Assembly (NCBI RefSeq): GCF_000621125.1 | Contig: NZ_KK211214.1 | Location: 202,541-266,540, forward strand | Direction of reading: 5' to 3' | Origin: Maribacter antarcticus DSM 21422 | Lineage (GTDB): Bacteria > Bacteroidota > Bacteroidia > Flavobacteriales > Flavobacteriaceae | DNA length: 64,000 bases | The notes under the pieces: model-generated | What the model was told of the DNA's origin: nothing | The model's database searches: none | The model's input: only the letters and a program-made list of their open reading frames with translations | Part shown: positions 46,141-55,294 of the stretch, one piece after another | Layout: every line of letters starts with the position of its first letter | Numbering within the stretch: the first letter of the stretch is position 1 | Translations under genes and position numbers: made by a program

Positions 46141-47368
46141 CATTGATACCTGGAAGGAAATATTACAAACAATTCAGAAGAATAAGCTGCGTACTTTTTT
46201 GACGGGGTTCACTGTAGCCTTGGGTATCTTTATTTATGTGACCCTTTATGGCATGGGTAATGGTCTTAATAATACCTTCATGAAATTCTTTGGTAACGAT
46301 GCTACCAATATTTTAAGGGTGTATCCCGACGAGACCACCATTCCTTTTGGGGGGTTCAAGGCAAAGCGGCAAATTGAGTTCAAGAATAGTGATTTAGTGG
46401 ATATTTCCAAAGAATTTGCGCCGTTGATGCAATATATTACCCCACGAATACAACGCGGCGCTTTTGTAACCTACAAGGATAAATCTGATAATTATACCAC
46501 GCGTGGTATAGCACCCGGTATGCAGTTGGCAGAGAATACCATTATGATGAAAGGAAGGTACATCAATGCAAAGGATATTAGGGATAGAACCAAATATGCC
46601 GTTATTGGTAGAATGGTAGAGAAAGACCTTTTTAAGGGTGCGGAGTCTATTGGGGCATACGTAGATGTAGCTGGTAGTGCCTTTAAAATTATCGGTGTAT
46701 TTCAAGATGATGGCGGTGATAACGAGGAAAGGTTTATCTATATTCCCTTTACCACACGCCAGCTTATTGAAGGTAATAATGATAAAGTAGATGAGATTAT
46801 AGTAGCATTTAATGAAGCCATTGGTTATTCCGGTGCTATGAAGTTGCAAAGAAACCTTGATGAATTCATCCGTAAAAAGAAAGTTGTGAGTCCAAATGAC
46901 CCACGTGGTATACGAATCATAAACGTTGCTGATAGCCTAAAGCAGACGCAACAATTTGCTAGTGTGCTTCAGATTATTATTTCTGGAATAGCTTTTGCCG
47001 TTATTATTTCCGGTATCCTGGGTATCAGTAATATCATGGTGTTTGTGGTAAAAGAGCGCACGAAAGAAATCGGTATCCGAAAAGCTATGGGAGCAACACC
47101 CAAAATAATTATCAGCACCATATTGTTGGAGTCGATTTTCATAACAGCCATCTTTGGTTTTATAGGGATGATTCTCGGAATTATCACCCTTAATTCCATT
47201 GGGGGGAAAGTCTTAGAAGATGATTATTTTATAACAAACCCTTCCATCAATTCGGGAACGGCAATTTTTGTGACCATTCTATTGATTATCGCCGGCGCAT
47301 TGGCGGCATATGTGCCTGCCAAAAGAGCGGCCCAGATAAAACCTATTGTAGCACTAAACGACGAGTAA
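46133..47368 (+). CDS. MacB/FtsX-type ABC transporter permease (third of four)
   Basis: A 411-residue permease, start overlapping the ATPase end by 8 bases. N-terminal MFSIDTWKEILQTIQKNKLRTFLTG, periplasmic domain, and C-terminal FtsX helices with SNIMVFVVKERTKEIGIRKAMGA. It is closest in layout to the first permease by its N-terminal motif. The fourth permease starts 1 base after its stop. Confidence 0.9.
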   Translation: MFSIDTWKEILQTIQKNKLRTFLTGFTVALGIFIYVTLYGMGNGLNNTFMKFFGNDATNILRVYPDETTIPFGGFKAKRQIEFKNSDLVDISKEFAPLMQYITPRIQRGAFVTYKDKSDNYTTRGIAPGMQLAENTIMMKGRYINAKDIRDRTKYAVIGRMVEKDLFKGAESIGAYVDVAGSAFKIIGVFQDDGGDNEERFIYIPFTTRQLIEGNNDKVDEIIVAFNEAIGYSGAMKLQRNLDEFIRKKKVVSPNDPRGIRIINVADSLKQTQQFASVLQIIISGIAFAVIISGILGISNIMVFVVKERTKEIGIRKAMGATPKIIISTILLESIFITAIFGFIGMILGIITLNSIGGKVLEDDYFITNPSINSGTAIFVTILLIIAGALAAYVPAKRAAQIKPIVALNDE

Positions 47369-47369
47369 T

Positions 47370-48632
47370 ATGAGACAGTTATTTGATTCGGATACGTGGC
47401 GAGAAATTTTTCAATCTATTGGAAAGAATCGCTTGCGCACTTTTCTTACCATGCTGGGTGTGTTTATAGGTATCTATATTTATATAGCCTTATCTGGGGC
47501 TGCCAAAGGTTTGGACAATGGCTTTGAGAAGGAATTTGAAACGGTGGCTCGTAATAGCATGTTCATTTGGGCACAAACCACAAGCAAGCCATATGCGGGC
47601 TTCAAGACCGGCCGCAGAATACAGTTAAAATTACAGGATGCAGAGGAACTCCGAAGGCAGGTACCGGAAATAGAGACCTTAGCGCCACGAAACGTTAGTG
47701 GTGTTTTCGGATCTAGCCCGGGCGTAATAACCCGAGGGATAAAATCCGGAAATTATTCTGTTTTTGGCGATTTTCCTGAATTCACCAAAATTGCTACCAA
47801 GAAAATATATGATGGAGGTCGGTTTATAAACGACGAAGACATTAAACAAGAACGTAAGGTTTGCGTGATTGGCGAGCGTACGCAAAAAGAATTGTTCGAT
47901 GTAGAGGAAAACCCAATAGGAGGCTATTTGGAAATTGAAGATGTAAGCTTTCAAGTGGTTGGCGTACATAAATTTTCTGGAGGCGGCCCTTTTGATAACG
48001 ATAGTGATATTTTCATTCCATTTACTACGTACAAAAAAATATACAATACGGGTGACAATGTAGCATGGTTTACGATTGCAGCCTATGATGATGCGGACGT
48101 TATAAAAGTGGAACAGGACATCAAGGCTAATTTAAGAAGGATTCATAAAGTCGATCCGGAAGATGAAAAGGCTATTGGCTCTTTTAATCTTGGTGAGCAG
48201 TTCAAAAAGATTTTTGGTTTTTCCAACGGACTTACATTTTTGTCCTTGATTGTAGGTATTGCCACCATCTTGGCTGGCGTTATCGGTATTGGTAATATAC
48301 TTTTGATTTCTGTTAAAGAACGTACCAAGGAATTAGGAGTGAGACGCGCCTTAGGGGCCACCCCAACAGAGGTTCGGAATCAAATTTTAATTGAGGCCCT
48401 GTTTTTGACACTATTAGCAGGTATCATAGGTATTATTATGGGTGCACTTACCCTTAAAGGAATCGATGTTTTTACCCAAGATGTAGATTTACCCTATACG
48501 AACCCAACTGTACCTATACCTTATGTTATAGGCTCCTTGTTGTTAATGGTGATCTTGGGTGTACTCATAGGATTAATACCGGCACAAAGAGCAGTAAGTA
48601 TAAAACCCATAGACGCCCTAAGGGAAGAATAA
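47370..48632 (+). CDS. MacB/FtsX-type ABC transporter permease (fourth of four)
   Basis: A 420-residue permease with DTWREIFQSIGKNRLRTFLTML at the N-terminus, a periplasmic domain sharing the TTSKPYAGFKTGRR-type motif with the second permease (TTKPYKGLPKGR), and C-terminal FtsX helices with GNILLISVKERTKELGVRRALGA. Together with the third permease it forms the second permease pair of the cluster. The second adaptor begins 35 bases downstream. Confidence 0.9.
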   Translation: MRQLFDSDTWREIFQSIGKNRLRTFLTMLGVFIGIYIYIALSGAAKGLDNGFEKEFETVARNSMFIWAQTTSKPYAGFKTGRRIQLKLQDAEELRRQVPEIETLAPRNVSGVFGSSPGVITRGIKSGNYSVFGDFPEFTKIATKKIYDGGRFINDEDIKQERKVCVIGERTQKELFDVEENPIGGYLEIEDVSFQVVGVHKFSGGGPFDNDSDIFIPFTTYKKIYNTGDNVAWFTIAAYDDADVIKVEQDIKANLRRIHKVDPEDEKAIGSFNLGEQFKKIFGFSNGLTFLSLIVGIATILAGVIGIGNILLISVKERTKELGVRRALGATPTEVRNQILIEALFLTLLAGIIGIIMGALTLKGIDVFTQDVDLPYTNPTVPIPYVIGSLLLMVILGVLIGLIPAQRAVSIKPIDALREE

Positions 48633-48667
48633 TAAACGAAACCAATAAATACTAATATACCTAAGAA

Positions 48668-49819
48668 ATGAACAAGATCGTAAAATACATACTCATCGGA
48701 GTTTTGGTGCTAGGAGCCATATGGGCAGCCTTATTCTTTATCAAAAGCAATAGTAAATCTGCCATAACCTACGAAACGCAGCAGCCGTTTATGGCGACCA
48801 TTGAAAAAAAGACAGTTGCTACGGGGAAAGTAATACCTCAGGATGAGGTAGAAATAAAACCTCAGATTTCCGGAATTATCGATAAAATCCTACTGGAAGA
48901 AGGTGTAAAGGTAAAAGCCGGGGATTTGATAGCCGTTATAAAGGTAGTTCCCAACGAACAAGCCTTGTATCAAGCCCAAGGAAGGGTGCGTAATGCTGAG
49001 CTGTCGCTGAACAATGCCAAAATCGAATTTGAAAGGAGCAAAACCTTGTATGACAAAGGGGTTGTTTCAAACCAAGATTTTATCAACCAGAAGTTAGCCT
49101 TTGAGCAAGGGGTCCAAGAACTTAAAAATGCCAATGCCGATTACCAGATTATTCGTAGAGGGTCTATAGGTGGTTCAACATCCGCCAATACCGATATTAG
49201 AGCAACTGTGTCTGGAACGCTGTTGGAGATACCAGTAAAGGAAGGGGATCAAGTAATACAGGCTAATAACTTCAACGACGGTACTACTATTGCCACAATC
49301 GCGGATTTGAGTAAAATGATTTTTGAAGGTAAAGTGGACGAAGGCGAGGTAGGGAAGTTGACCGTTGGAACGCCGTTAAAAATAACTTTAGGGGCCTTGG
49401 AAGATGTAGAGTTAGACGCCAAGTTGAAATTTATTGCACCAAAAGGTTTAGAAGAAGCAGGTGCGGTTCAGTTTAAGATAGAGGGCGACGTAGAGGTTAG
49501 TGATGATGTATTCATCCGGGCGGGTTACAGTGCAAATGCGTCTATTGTTTTAGAAAAAAAGGAAGATATATTAGTGATTCCAGAAGCCTTGTTACAGTTT
49601 GATAAATCTACCAATAAACCCTATGTGGAGTTGGCTGTTGGTGCGGAAGTAGATCAGAAATTCAAACGTAAAAATATAGAAACAGGTATTTCAGATGGAG
49701 TAAATGTTGAGATTTTATCCGGCCTTACCGAGGAGGATAATATAAAGCAATGGAATAAAACGGAGCCCATTAAAAAAGGGGAGGAAGAAGATGCTGAAGG
49801 AGAAGAAACTGAAGAGTAA
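48668..49819 (+). CDS. Periplasmic efflux adaptor (HlyD/MacA family, second copy)
   Basis: A 383-residue paralogue of the first adaptor with an N-terminal membrane anchor (about 6-25), lipoyl domain around ISGIIDKILLEEGVKVKAGD, coiled-coil hairpin and barrel with EGDQVIQANNFNDGTTIA and MIFEGKVDEGEVGKL. It ends in an acidic tail rich in Glu (KKGEEEDAEGEETEE) that the first copy lacks. TolC follows after 34 bases. Confidence 0.9.
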   Translation: MNKIVKYILIGVLVLGAIWAALFFIKSNSKSAITYETQQPFMATIEKKTVATGKVIPQDEVEIKPQISGIIDKILLEEGVKVKAGDLIAVIKVVPNEQALYQAQGRVRNAELSLNNAKIEFERSKTLYDKGVVSNQDFINQKLAFEQGVQELKNANADYQIIRRGSIGGSTSANTDIRATVSGTLLEIPVKEGDQVIQANNFNDGTTIATIADLSKMIFEGKVDEGEVGKLTVGTPLKITLGALEDVELDAKLKFIAPKGLEEAGAVQFKIEGDVEVSDDVFIRAGYSANASIVLEKKEDILVIPEALLQFDKSTNKPYVELAVGAEVDQKFKRKNIETGISDGVNVEILSGLTEEDNIKQWNKTEPIKKGEEEDAEGEETEE

Positions 49820-49853
49820 ACATCAATCAAAACAATAATCAAAATAACGAAAA

Positions 49854-51221
49854 ATGAAAAGTAAACTAAGCACTTTATTGCTTTTTCTGGCAATAACGGT
49901 CGCATCTGCACAAGGTAAAAAGTGGAGCTTACAAGAATGTGTCTTGTATGCCGTTGAGAATAACCTTAGCGTGGAGCAGTTTGAATTGGATTTGGAAAAT
50001 GCCATGATCGATAAGTCAGATGCCATAGGTAATTTCTTACCGACGTTAAATGCAAACAGTCGGCTTTCCGGTAATACAGGTTTTTCTATTAACCCAACGA
50101 ACAACCTTCCAACAAATACGACGCAGAACAGTATTGATGGTGGGATTACTACTGCTGTTACACTTTATGACGGATTACGAAACGTACACCGTTTGAATAG
50201 GGCGAAACTGAACGCGATTGCAAACGAGTTTAGGTTGGCGGACTTGAAGGACGATATACGATTGAGTGTTGCTACCTCTTACTTAGATATTCTTTCTAAC
50301 AAGGAGGGCTTAAAGGTTGCTAGAGCGCAGTACAAGGCTACGGAACAAGATTTGAAAAGACTAACGGAATTAGTAAATTCTGGCGTAGTTCCTCGTGGCG
50401 ATCTTTTGGACATACAGGCAACAGCTGCTACGCAAGAACAGCAAATCGTAAATACCGAAGGCAACGTGCAACTTTCAAAAATTGCCTTGGCCCAATTACT
50501 CCAGATAAGGGATTATGAGAATTTTGATGTTTCCGACGAAACGTTCGAAATTCCAATTTCGGATATATTGAACAACTCTCCCAGCACTATTTTTGCAAAG
50601 GCCTTGGAGTTTAGAAACGATATCAAGCTATCTGAAGCCAATATATCCTTAGCTGAAAAAGATTTGGCGATAAGCAAGGGTGCTTTAATGCCTACAGTAG
50701 GAGCCTTTTTTAATTATGGCACTAGATTTTCTGATGTAGCCCAAATACCTGGGCCACCATTAACTGCAGGAGGACCACCTGTTTTTTTTACGCCAAATTT
50801 TACAGATCAACTTTGGATTTTTGATGGTATTGCTTACGGTGTTCAACTTAACATTCCTATTTTTAATGGATTTAGTGTTAGAAACGGAATTGAGCGATCT
50901 AAAATAGCTGTAAAACAACGTAAAGTACAATTTGAGCAGGAAAAGCTTGACTTGGAAAATGTTGTTAACCAAGCCTATGTAAATGTAAATACCTTCTACA
51001 AGTCTTACGAAGCAGCAGAAAAGACGGCGGATGCTAGACGTTTAGCCTACCAATATTCTAAAGAACGTTTTGATGTAGGGTTGTTGAATGCCTTCGATTT
51101 CACTCAGGCACAGGCCAGGGTAGACAACGCTGAGGCCGATGTAGTACGTACAAAATATGATTATATTTTTAGATTAAAAATTCTAGAATTCTATTTCGGA
51201 CTACCTCTTTCATTAGATTAA
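49854..51221 (+). CDS. TolC-family outer membrane efflux protein
   Basis: Outer-membrane channel for the efflux cluster. The 455-residue protein has a signal peptide (MKSKLSTLLLFLAITVASAQ) and the TolC opening motif WSLQECVLYAVENN, then the two helical repeats of the family (VATSYLDILSNKEGLKVARAQ in the first half, VNQAYVNVNTFYKSYEAAEK in the second). It is the last gene of the cluster and ends before a strong hairpin. Confidence 0.94.
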   Translation: MKSKLSTLLLFLAITVASAQGKKWSLQECVLYAVENNLSVEQFELDLENAMIDKSDAIGNFLPTLNANSRLSGNTGFSINPTNNLPTNTTQNSIDGGITTAVTLYDGLRNVHRLNRAKLNAIANEFRLADLKDDIRLSVATSYLDILSNKEGLKVARAQYKATEQDLKRLTELVNSGVVPRGDLLDIQATAATQEQQIVNTEGNVQLSKIALAQLLQIRDYENFDVSDETFEIPISDILNNSPSTIFAKALEFRNDIKLSEANISLAEKDLAISKGALMPTVGAFFNYGTRFSDVAQIPGPPLTAGGPPVFFTPNFTDQLWIFDGIAYGVQLNIPIFNGFSVRNGIERSKIAVKQRKVQFEQEKLDLENVVNQAYVNVNTFYKSYEAAEKTADARRLAYQYSKERFDVGLLNAFDFTQAQARVDNAEADVVRTKYDYIFRLKILEFYFGLPLSLD

Positions 51222-51238
51222 GCTAACGCAATTACTTG

Positions 51239-51272
51239 AAAAGCCTGTAAATTTTGAATTTATGGGCTTTTT
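51239..51272. terminator. Intrinsic terminator of the efflux cluster
   Basis: AAAAGCC, two wobble pairs and TAAATT pair with the mirrored AATTTA and GGCTTTTT around a short TTG-type loop; about 15 pairs in all, ending in a T-run. It lies 17 bases after the tolC stop. Confidence 0.85.
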
Positions 51273-51290
51273 CATTTTGCTGTTAACCGC

Positions 51291-51298
51291 TACCTTTG
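51291..51298 (+). promoter_or_regulatory. -7 promoter box directly upstream of tsaB
   Basis: TACCTTTG matches TAnnTTTG exactly and ends 4 bases before the ATG at 51303. The transcript would begin at or very near the start codon, giving a leaderless or nearly leaderless mRNA. No good -33 element at about 20 bases. Confidence 0.5.
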
Positions 51299-51302
51299 AC
51301 GT

Positions 51303-51974
51303 ATGGGATTAATATTAAATTTGGAGACTGCGACGACTAACTGTTCCGTAAGCCTAGCTAAGGATGGCGAATTGTTATCCGTAAGGGAGAACAACACACC
51401 CAACTACTCCCATGCGGAACAACTTCATGTATTTATAGCAGAATGTATGGCGGAAGCTAAGATAGCCCTAACTGATTTAGATGCTGTAGCAGTAAGTAAG
51501 GGTCCCGGCTCCTATACTGGTTTGCGCATTGGTGTTTCGGCAGCAAAAGGCTTATGTTTTTCTTTGGATGTACCTTTGATTTCTATCGCTACCTTAAAGA
51601 GTATGGCGAGTCAGGTTAAAGGGGGTTATGACTGTATAATTCCCGTATTAGACGCCAGAAGAATGGAGGTCTATTCGGCAGTTTTTGATATTGATTTAAA
51701 CCAAATTAAGGATACCGAAGCTGAAATCATAGATGAGCATTCATTTACGGTGTATGCTCAGGATAAAACAGTTCATATACTAGGTAGTGGCGCCCAAAAA
51801 ATTAAAGAAACACGGTCCCACGATACTATTTCTTTTAATACTGATTGCGTGCCCTCGTCAAAGGAAATGGCCGTCTTGTCTTTCGAAAAATATGTAGAGA
51901 ACGACTTTGAAGATGTTGCTTATTTTGAGCCCTACTATCTCAAGGATTTTATGTTACAGACAAAGAAAAAATAA
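51303..51974 (+). CDS. tsaB: tRNA threonylcarbamoyladenosine biosynthesis protein TsaB
   Basis: Partner of TsaD and TsaE in making the t6A37 modification of ANN-decoding tRNAs. The 223-residue protein has the ASKHA fold of the family: LNLETATTNCSVSLAKDGE at the N-terminus, VSKGPGSYTGLRIGVSAAKG (about 65-84), and ILDARRMEVYSAVF-type region (IPVLDARRMEVYS, about 114-126). Length is normal for TsaB and too short for TsaD. It converges with mscS, 54 bases away. Confidence 0.95.
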   Translation: MGLILNLETATTNCSVSLAKDGELLSVRENNTPNYSHAEQLHVFIAECMAEAKIALTDLDAVAVSKGPGSYTGLRIGVSAAKGLCFSLDVPLISIATLKSMASQVKGGYDCIIPVLDARRMEVYSAVFDIDLNQIKDTEAEIIDEHSFTVYAQDKTVHILGSGAQKIKETRSHDTISFNTDCVPSSKEMAVLSFEKYVENDFEDVAYFEPYYLKDFMLQTKKK

Positions 51975-52028
51975 AACTTCCGAACATTGCTTTGCCTAGG
52001 AGTATCGCTTTTGAAAAAGTATATAGCA

Positions 52029-52847
52029 CTAAGGCTGGTGTATTACCCGCTGCGGGAAAGGTATATCTATACCTTCTACATCAAATCTATTTTTAATTTC
52101 TTCTATAACGTAAAAATGAGCTGCCCAAAAAACATCGTTATTTGCCCAAAAGCGCAAGGTCAGATTTACAGAGCTATCACCTAATTCTCCCACGTATACT
52201 TCGGGATTAGGTTCATTTAGTATGTTTTTGTGCTGAGTGCAAATATCTAAAAGGATATCCTTCGCTGTCTTAATGTTAGAACCATATCCAATACCGATAT
52301 CTATTTTGTCCCTTCTTGTTTCTTCAGCATTGTAATTGATGATATTATTGTTAGAAAGTTGACCGTTTGGAATGATTGCAATCTGATTCCCGAAAGTGGT
52401 TAGTTTTGTTGTGAATATGGATATTTCCCTTACCGTACCATCGACCCCTTGGGCAGAGATAAAATCCCCAATTTTAAAGGGTTTAAATAATAAAATAAGC
52501 ACACCTCCAGCAAAATTAGACAGAGAGCCTTGTAGCGCTAAGCCTATAGCTAAACCTGCTGCACCAATAATGGCGACTAAGGAGGAAGACTGGACGCCTA
52601 GTTGAGTAATCACAAGCACAAAGAGTATAATTTTAAGACCTATAGAAATTAAACTCTGGGTAAAGGTTTCTAGTGAGGGATCATAGTCCTTTGCTTCAAA
52701 GAACTTGCGTATCATTCTGTTGATAAAGCGAATAAGATAGGTCCCCACTATCAAAAGAATAATGGCCATGATAAGGTTAGGTAGGGCATCCCAGAACCAA
52801 TTTATAAAATTGTCTATATGCTTTTGGTAATCTGTAAATTGTTTCAT
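52029..52847 (-). CDS. Small-conductance mechanosensitive channel (MscS family)
   Basis: Osmotic-release channel of the inner membrane. The 272-residue protein has three membrane helices (about 21-40, 62-82 and 88-115); the third is the pore helix GAAGLAIGLALQGSLSNFAGG with the Gly/Ala packing pattern of MscS. The beta domain follows (FKIGDFISAQGVDGTVREI, PNGQLSNNNIINY) and the C-terminal alpha/beta domain. It lies downstream of and in the same direction as the DUF255 gene, 85 bases apart. Confidence 0.94.
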   Translation of the reverse strand: MKQFTDYQKHIDNFINWFWDALPNLIMAIILLIVGTYLIRFINRMIRKFFEAKDYDPSLETFTQSLISIGLKIILFVLVITQLGVQSSSLVAIIGAAGLAIGLALQGSLSNFAGGVLILLFKPFKIGDFISAQGVDGTVREISIFTTKLTTFGNQIAIIPNGQLSNNNIINYNAEETRRDKIDIGIGYGSNIKTAKDILLDICTQHKNILNEPNPEVYVGELGDSSVNLTLRFWANNDVFWAAHFYVIEEIKNRFDVEGIDIPFPQRVIHQP

Positions 52848-52932
52848 GAAAATTATAATTATTTATCGTTTACTTTAATTTAGGCAAATGGATGCTTCAA
52901 GACAAGGAATACAATTTAAACTAATCCTACCT

Positions 52933-54969
52933 TTAATTTACGAGTAGTATTAACACTTCTTCTGTTCTGGTCAAAGGTAGTTTACAGGCGCCTTCCTCAC
53001 AGATAAAAATTTGGGTTGTTTCTTTATTGTATCTGTTTTTTAATAATGAAAGCACTCCTTCGTGTTCGGAGCCGCAAATAATGCTTTGGGGAATGTAGCT
53101 GGTGCAAAGCTCCTTTCTTTTTTCTAAATAATTCTCACCCACTATTGCAATTTCATAAAAAGGCTTTTGGTGCAGGAGTAGGAGCGATAACCAGTTGGCG
53201 TGGTTCTCTGGGCGTTCTTTTACTGCTGGCTCCATACTTTGCATCATTTTTAAACTATGTTCGGCATATTTGGATGCCAAGCCAAACTTAGAGAGTTTGA
53301 AAAGGTTTATGGCCATCATAGAATTGGATGCGGGAACAACATTATCAGATACCTCCAGGGTTCTCCGCACCAACAGCGCATCTTCTTTTGAAGTGAAGAA
53401 AAATAGACCGGTAGCTTCATCTAGAAAATAGGTGTAAACGTATTCCGTCAGTAATGCTGCCTTCGTAAGCCACAACATATCGAAACTTACTTCGTACAAT
53501 CCGATAAAACCGGCTATTACGGCTGCATAATCCTCTAAAAACCCGTTAATGGTTTCCTTATTTTTAGTATACGTGTGAATCAACTTTCCGTCTTCGGCCA
53601 TAAGATGGGTCACTATAAAATTACCATTCTTGAGAGCCAACTCTAGGTATCGGTCGTCCCCTAAATACCTGTAGGCGTCGGTTATCCCTTTTAGTAGTAG
53701 TCCATTCCAGGAAGTGAGTATCTTATTGTCTAATCTCGGTTTGTCCCTAAGATTTCTTTCTTTTTTCAATAGAAATAGGCAATCAGATATACGAGTTTCT
53801 AAAACTGATATGGTCAAGCCGTGTTTCGTTGCAATTTGTTCTTTTGTTGCATCTCGAATGAGAACATAATTAGCATGCTCCCAATATCCATAGGTATTAA
53901 TATTATAATAGTCTTTGAATACTGAGTATTGAGTTCCAAGTAGGCTTTTTAATTCTTTTTCCTTCCAAACATAATAGGCTCCCTCTTCTAATTTATTTTC
54001 TGAATTGGTACTATCCGCATCTAAAGAGGAATAAAAGCCATTGTTTGCTGCTAAAAGTTCTTCTTCTAAAAATTGAATGGTTTCTGTCACCACCCGCTTG
54101 TAAAGTTCGTTTTTAGTTTTTGCATAGGCCTTAGCGTATAGGCTAACCAGTTGGGCATTGTCATATAACATTTTTTCGAAATGTGGTACGTGCCACTTAG
54201 TATCCACTGCATATCTAGAAAATCCGCCACCTACATGGTCATAAATACCACCCCATGCCATCCTGGTAAGTGTGGTGTTTACATAATCGGATATGGAATC
54301 GTCTTTTTCTTCATGGGAATAGTGCAACAAGAACGTGAGGTTTACGGGCATCATAAATTTAGGAGCTCGTTTATAGCCTCCTAAAAACGTATCAAAGTAG
54401 TCGGACCAATTTAGTACCATTTGGCTCAGTTCTGTTACCGGCATTAGTTCTGTTGCAGTCCCTACAGTTACTTTATTGATTTCGGTAATGCCGTTAGCCA
54501 TATTTTCAGCAAATCCTATTACTTTTTGCGGGTCTGCTATGTACAGTGCTTGTAGTTGGCTTAATACTTTTATCCAATCTTCTTTTTTTACATAGCTAGC
54601 GCCCCAAAATGGTCTGCCATCAGGCAGGGCAAGAATATTTAAGGGCCAGCCACCGCTACCAGTCATAATTTGCAACGCATCCATATAAATGTGGTCAATA
54701 TCAGGGCGTTCCTCGCGGTCTATCTTTATGTTAATAAAATTCGTATTCATTGTGTTTGCAACGGTTTCATCCTCAAAACACTCTTGCTCCATTATATGGC
54801 ACCAATGACAGGCGGCATAACCTATGCTAATGAGTAGTAACTTGTTGTCTACGCTTGCGTCTTTCAATATATCTTCCCGCCAAGGATGCCAGTCTACCGG
54901 GTTGTGAGCGTGTTGTAATAAATACGGACTTGTTTCTTTGATGAGCGAATTTGTGAATTTTTTAGGCAT
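52933..54969 (-). CDS. DUF255/YyaL-type thioredoxin-domain protein
   Basis: A 678-residue cytoplasmic protein with an N-terminal thioredoxin-like domain ([17 protein letters not shown], about 14-30, and [12 protein letters not shown] with Cys54 and Cys57) followed by an (alpha/alpha)6-barrel region resembling glycoside-hydrolase-like or epimerase folds ([37 protein letters not shown]). The family is widespread and includes human SPATA20; no enzymatic reaction is established. Length is typical. Confidence 0.92.
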   Translation of the reverse strand: MPKKFTNSLIKETSPYLLQHAHNPVDWHPWREDILKDASVDNKLLLISIGYAACHWCHIMEQECFEDETVANTMNTNFINIKIDREERPDIDHIYMDALQIMTGSGGWPLNILALPDGRPFWGASYVKKEDWIKVLSQLQALYIADPQKVIGFAENMANGITEINKVTVGTATELMPVTELSQMVLNWSDYFDTFLGGYKRAPKFMMPVNLTFLLHYSHEEKDDSISDYVNTTLTRMAWGGIYDHVGGGFSRYAVDTKWHVPHFEKMLYDNAQLVSLYAKAYAKTKNELYKRVVTETIQFLEEELLAANNGFYSSLDADSTNSENKLEEGAYYVWKEKELKSLLGTQYSVFKDYYNINTYGYWEHANYVLIRDATKEQIATKHGLTISVLETRISDCLFLLKKERNLRDKPRLDNKILTSWNGLLLKGITDAYRYLGDDRYLELALKNGNFIVTHLMAEDGKLIHTYTKNKETINGFLEDYAAVIAGFIGLYEVSFDMLWLTKAALLTEYVYTYFLDEATGLFFFTSKEDALLVRRTLEVSDNVVPASNSMMAINLFKLSKFGLASKYAEHSLKMMQSMEPAVKERPENHANWLSLLLLHQKPFYEIAIVGENYLEKRKELCTSYIPQSIICGSEHEGVLSLLKNRYNKETTQIFICEEGACKLPLTRTEEVLILLVN

Positions 54970-55002
54970 AAAGAGTAGGTGTTAAAACACTTATTTTTTT
55001 CT

Positions 55003-55030
55003 AAAAAAATAGCGCCTTTTAGGCGCTATT
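55003..55030 (-). terminator. Intrinsic terminator (minus strand) after the decayed dodecin gene
   Basis: On the minus strand AATAGCGCC, loop TAAAA, GGCGCTATT and a T-run. It begins 20 bases after the end of the dodecin remnant and is intact although the gene is broken. Confidence 0.8.
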
Positions 55031-55049
55031 ATATTTGATGCGAATGGTA

Positions 55050-55226
55050 TTAATTTACTTCAAAGGTAATTTTTACATTAGCTCTAAACTCACTTATTTT
55101 ACCGTCATCAACAGGGGCACTTTACTCGTTAAGAGAAACCGAACGTATGTTCTACCGGATTTTTTGTTGCATCTTCCCAACTTTTATCGGAATTCGCCAA
55201 AACTTCTATTATTTTAAAACTACCAT
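55050..55226 (-). pseudogene. Dodecin pseudogene (frameshifts, internal deletion, nonsense codon)
   Basis: On the minus strand, ATG at 55226 starts MVVLK; one missing A in the following A-run shifts the frame, after which IIEVLANSDKSWEDATKN and VEH can be read, typical of the N-terminal strand and helix of dodecins. A deletion of about 23 bases then removes the segment that in dodecins reads roughly ASKSVKN and shifts the frame again. The rest reads IRSVSLNE, a TAA where Gln is usual, SAPVDDGKISEFRANVKI and TFEVN before the stop at 55050-55052. Restoring the lesions gives about 66 residues, the normal dodecin length. Dodecins are small flavin-storage dodecamers. The dense similarity suggests recent loss. 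This fills the 325-base gap between the DUF255 and Nfu genes. Confidence 0.85.
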
Positions 55227-55294
55227 AATTAGTGTTACTTACTGTTTGTTTTAAATTATAAAAAAAATGTATTAAATCTAAGTTTTACAAACAA

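Noticed and set aside
41605..48632. Possible transposon-driven duplication of permeases
   Set aside because: No transposase, terminal inverted repeats or target-site duplications are seen around the cluster; the copies have diverged at the sequence level, so the duplication is old.
51987..52184. 65-residue plus-strand frame after tsaB
   Set aside because: Overlaps the C-terminal coding part of mscS on the other strand and has no support of its own.
55035..55217. 60-residue plus-strand frame in the DUF255-Nfu gap
   Set aside because: Antisense of the dodecin pseudogene, which explains the sequence much better.
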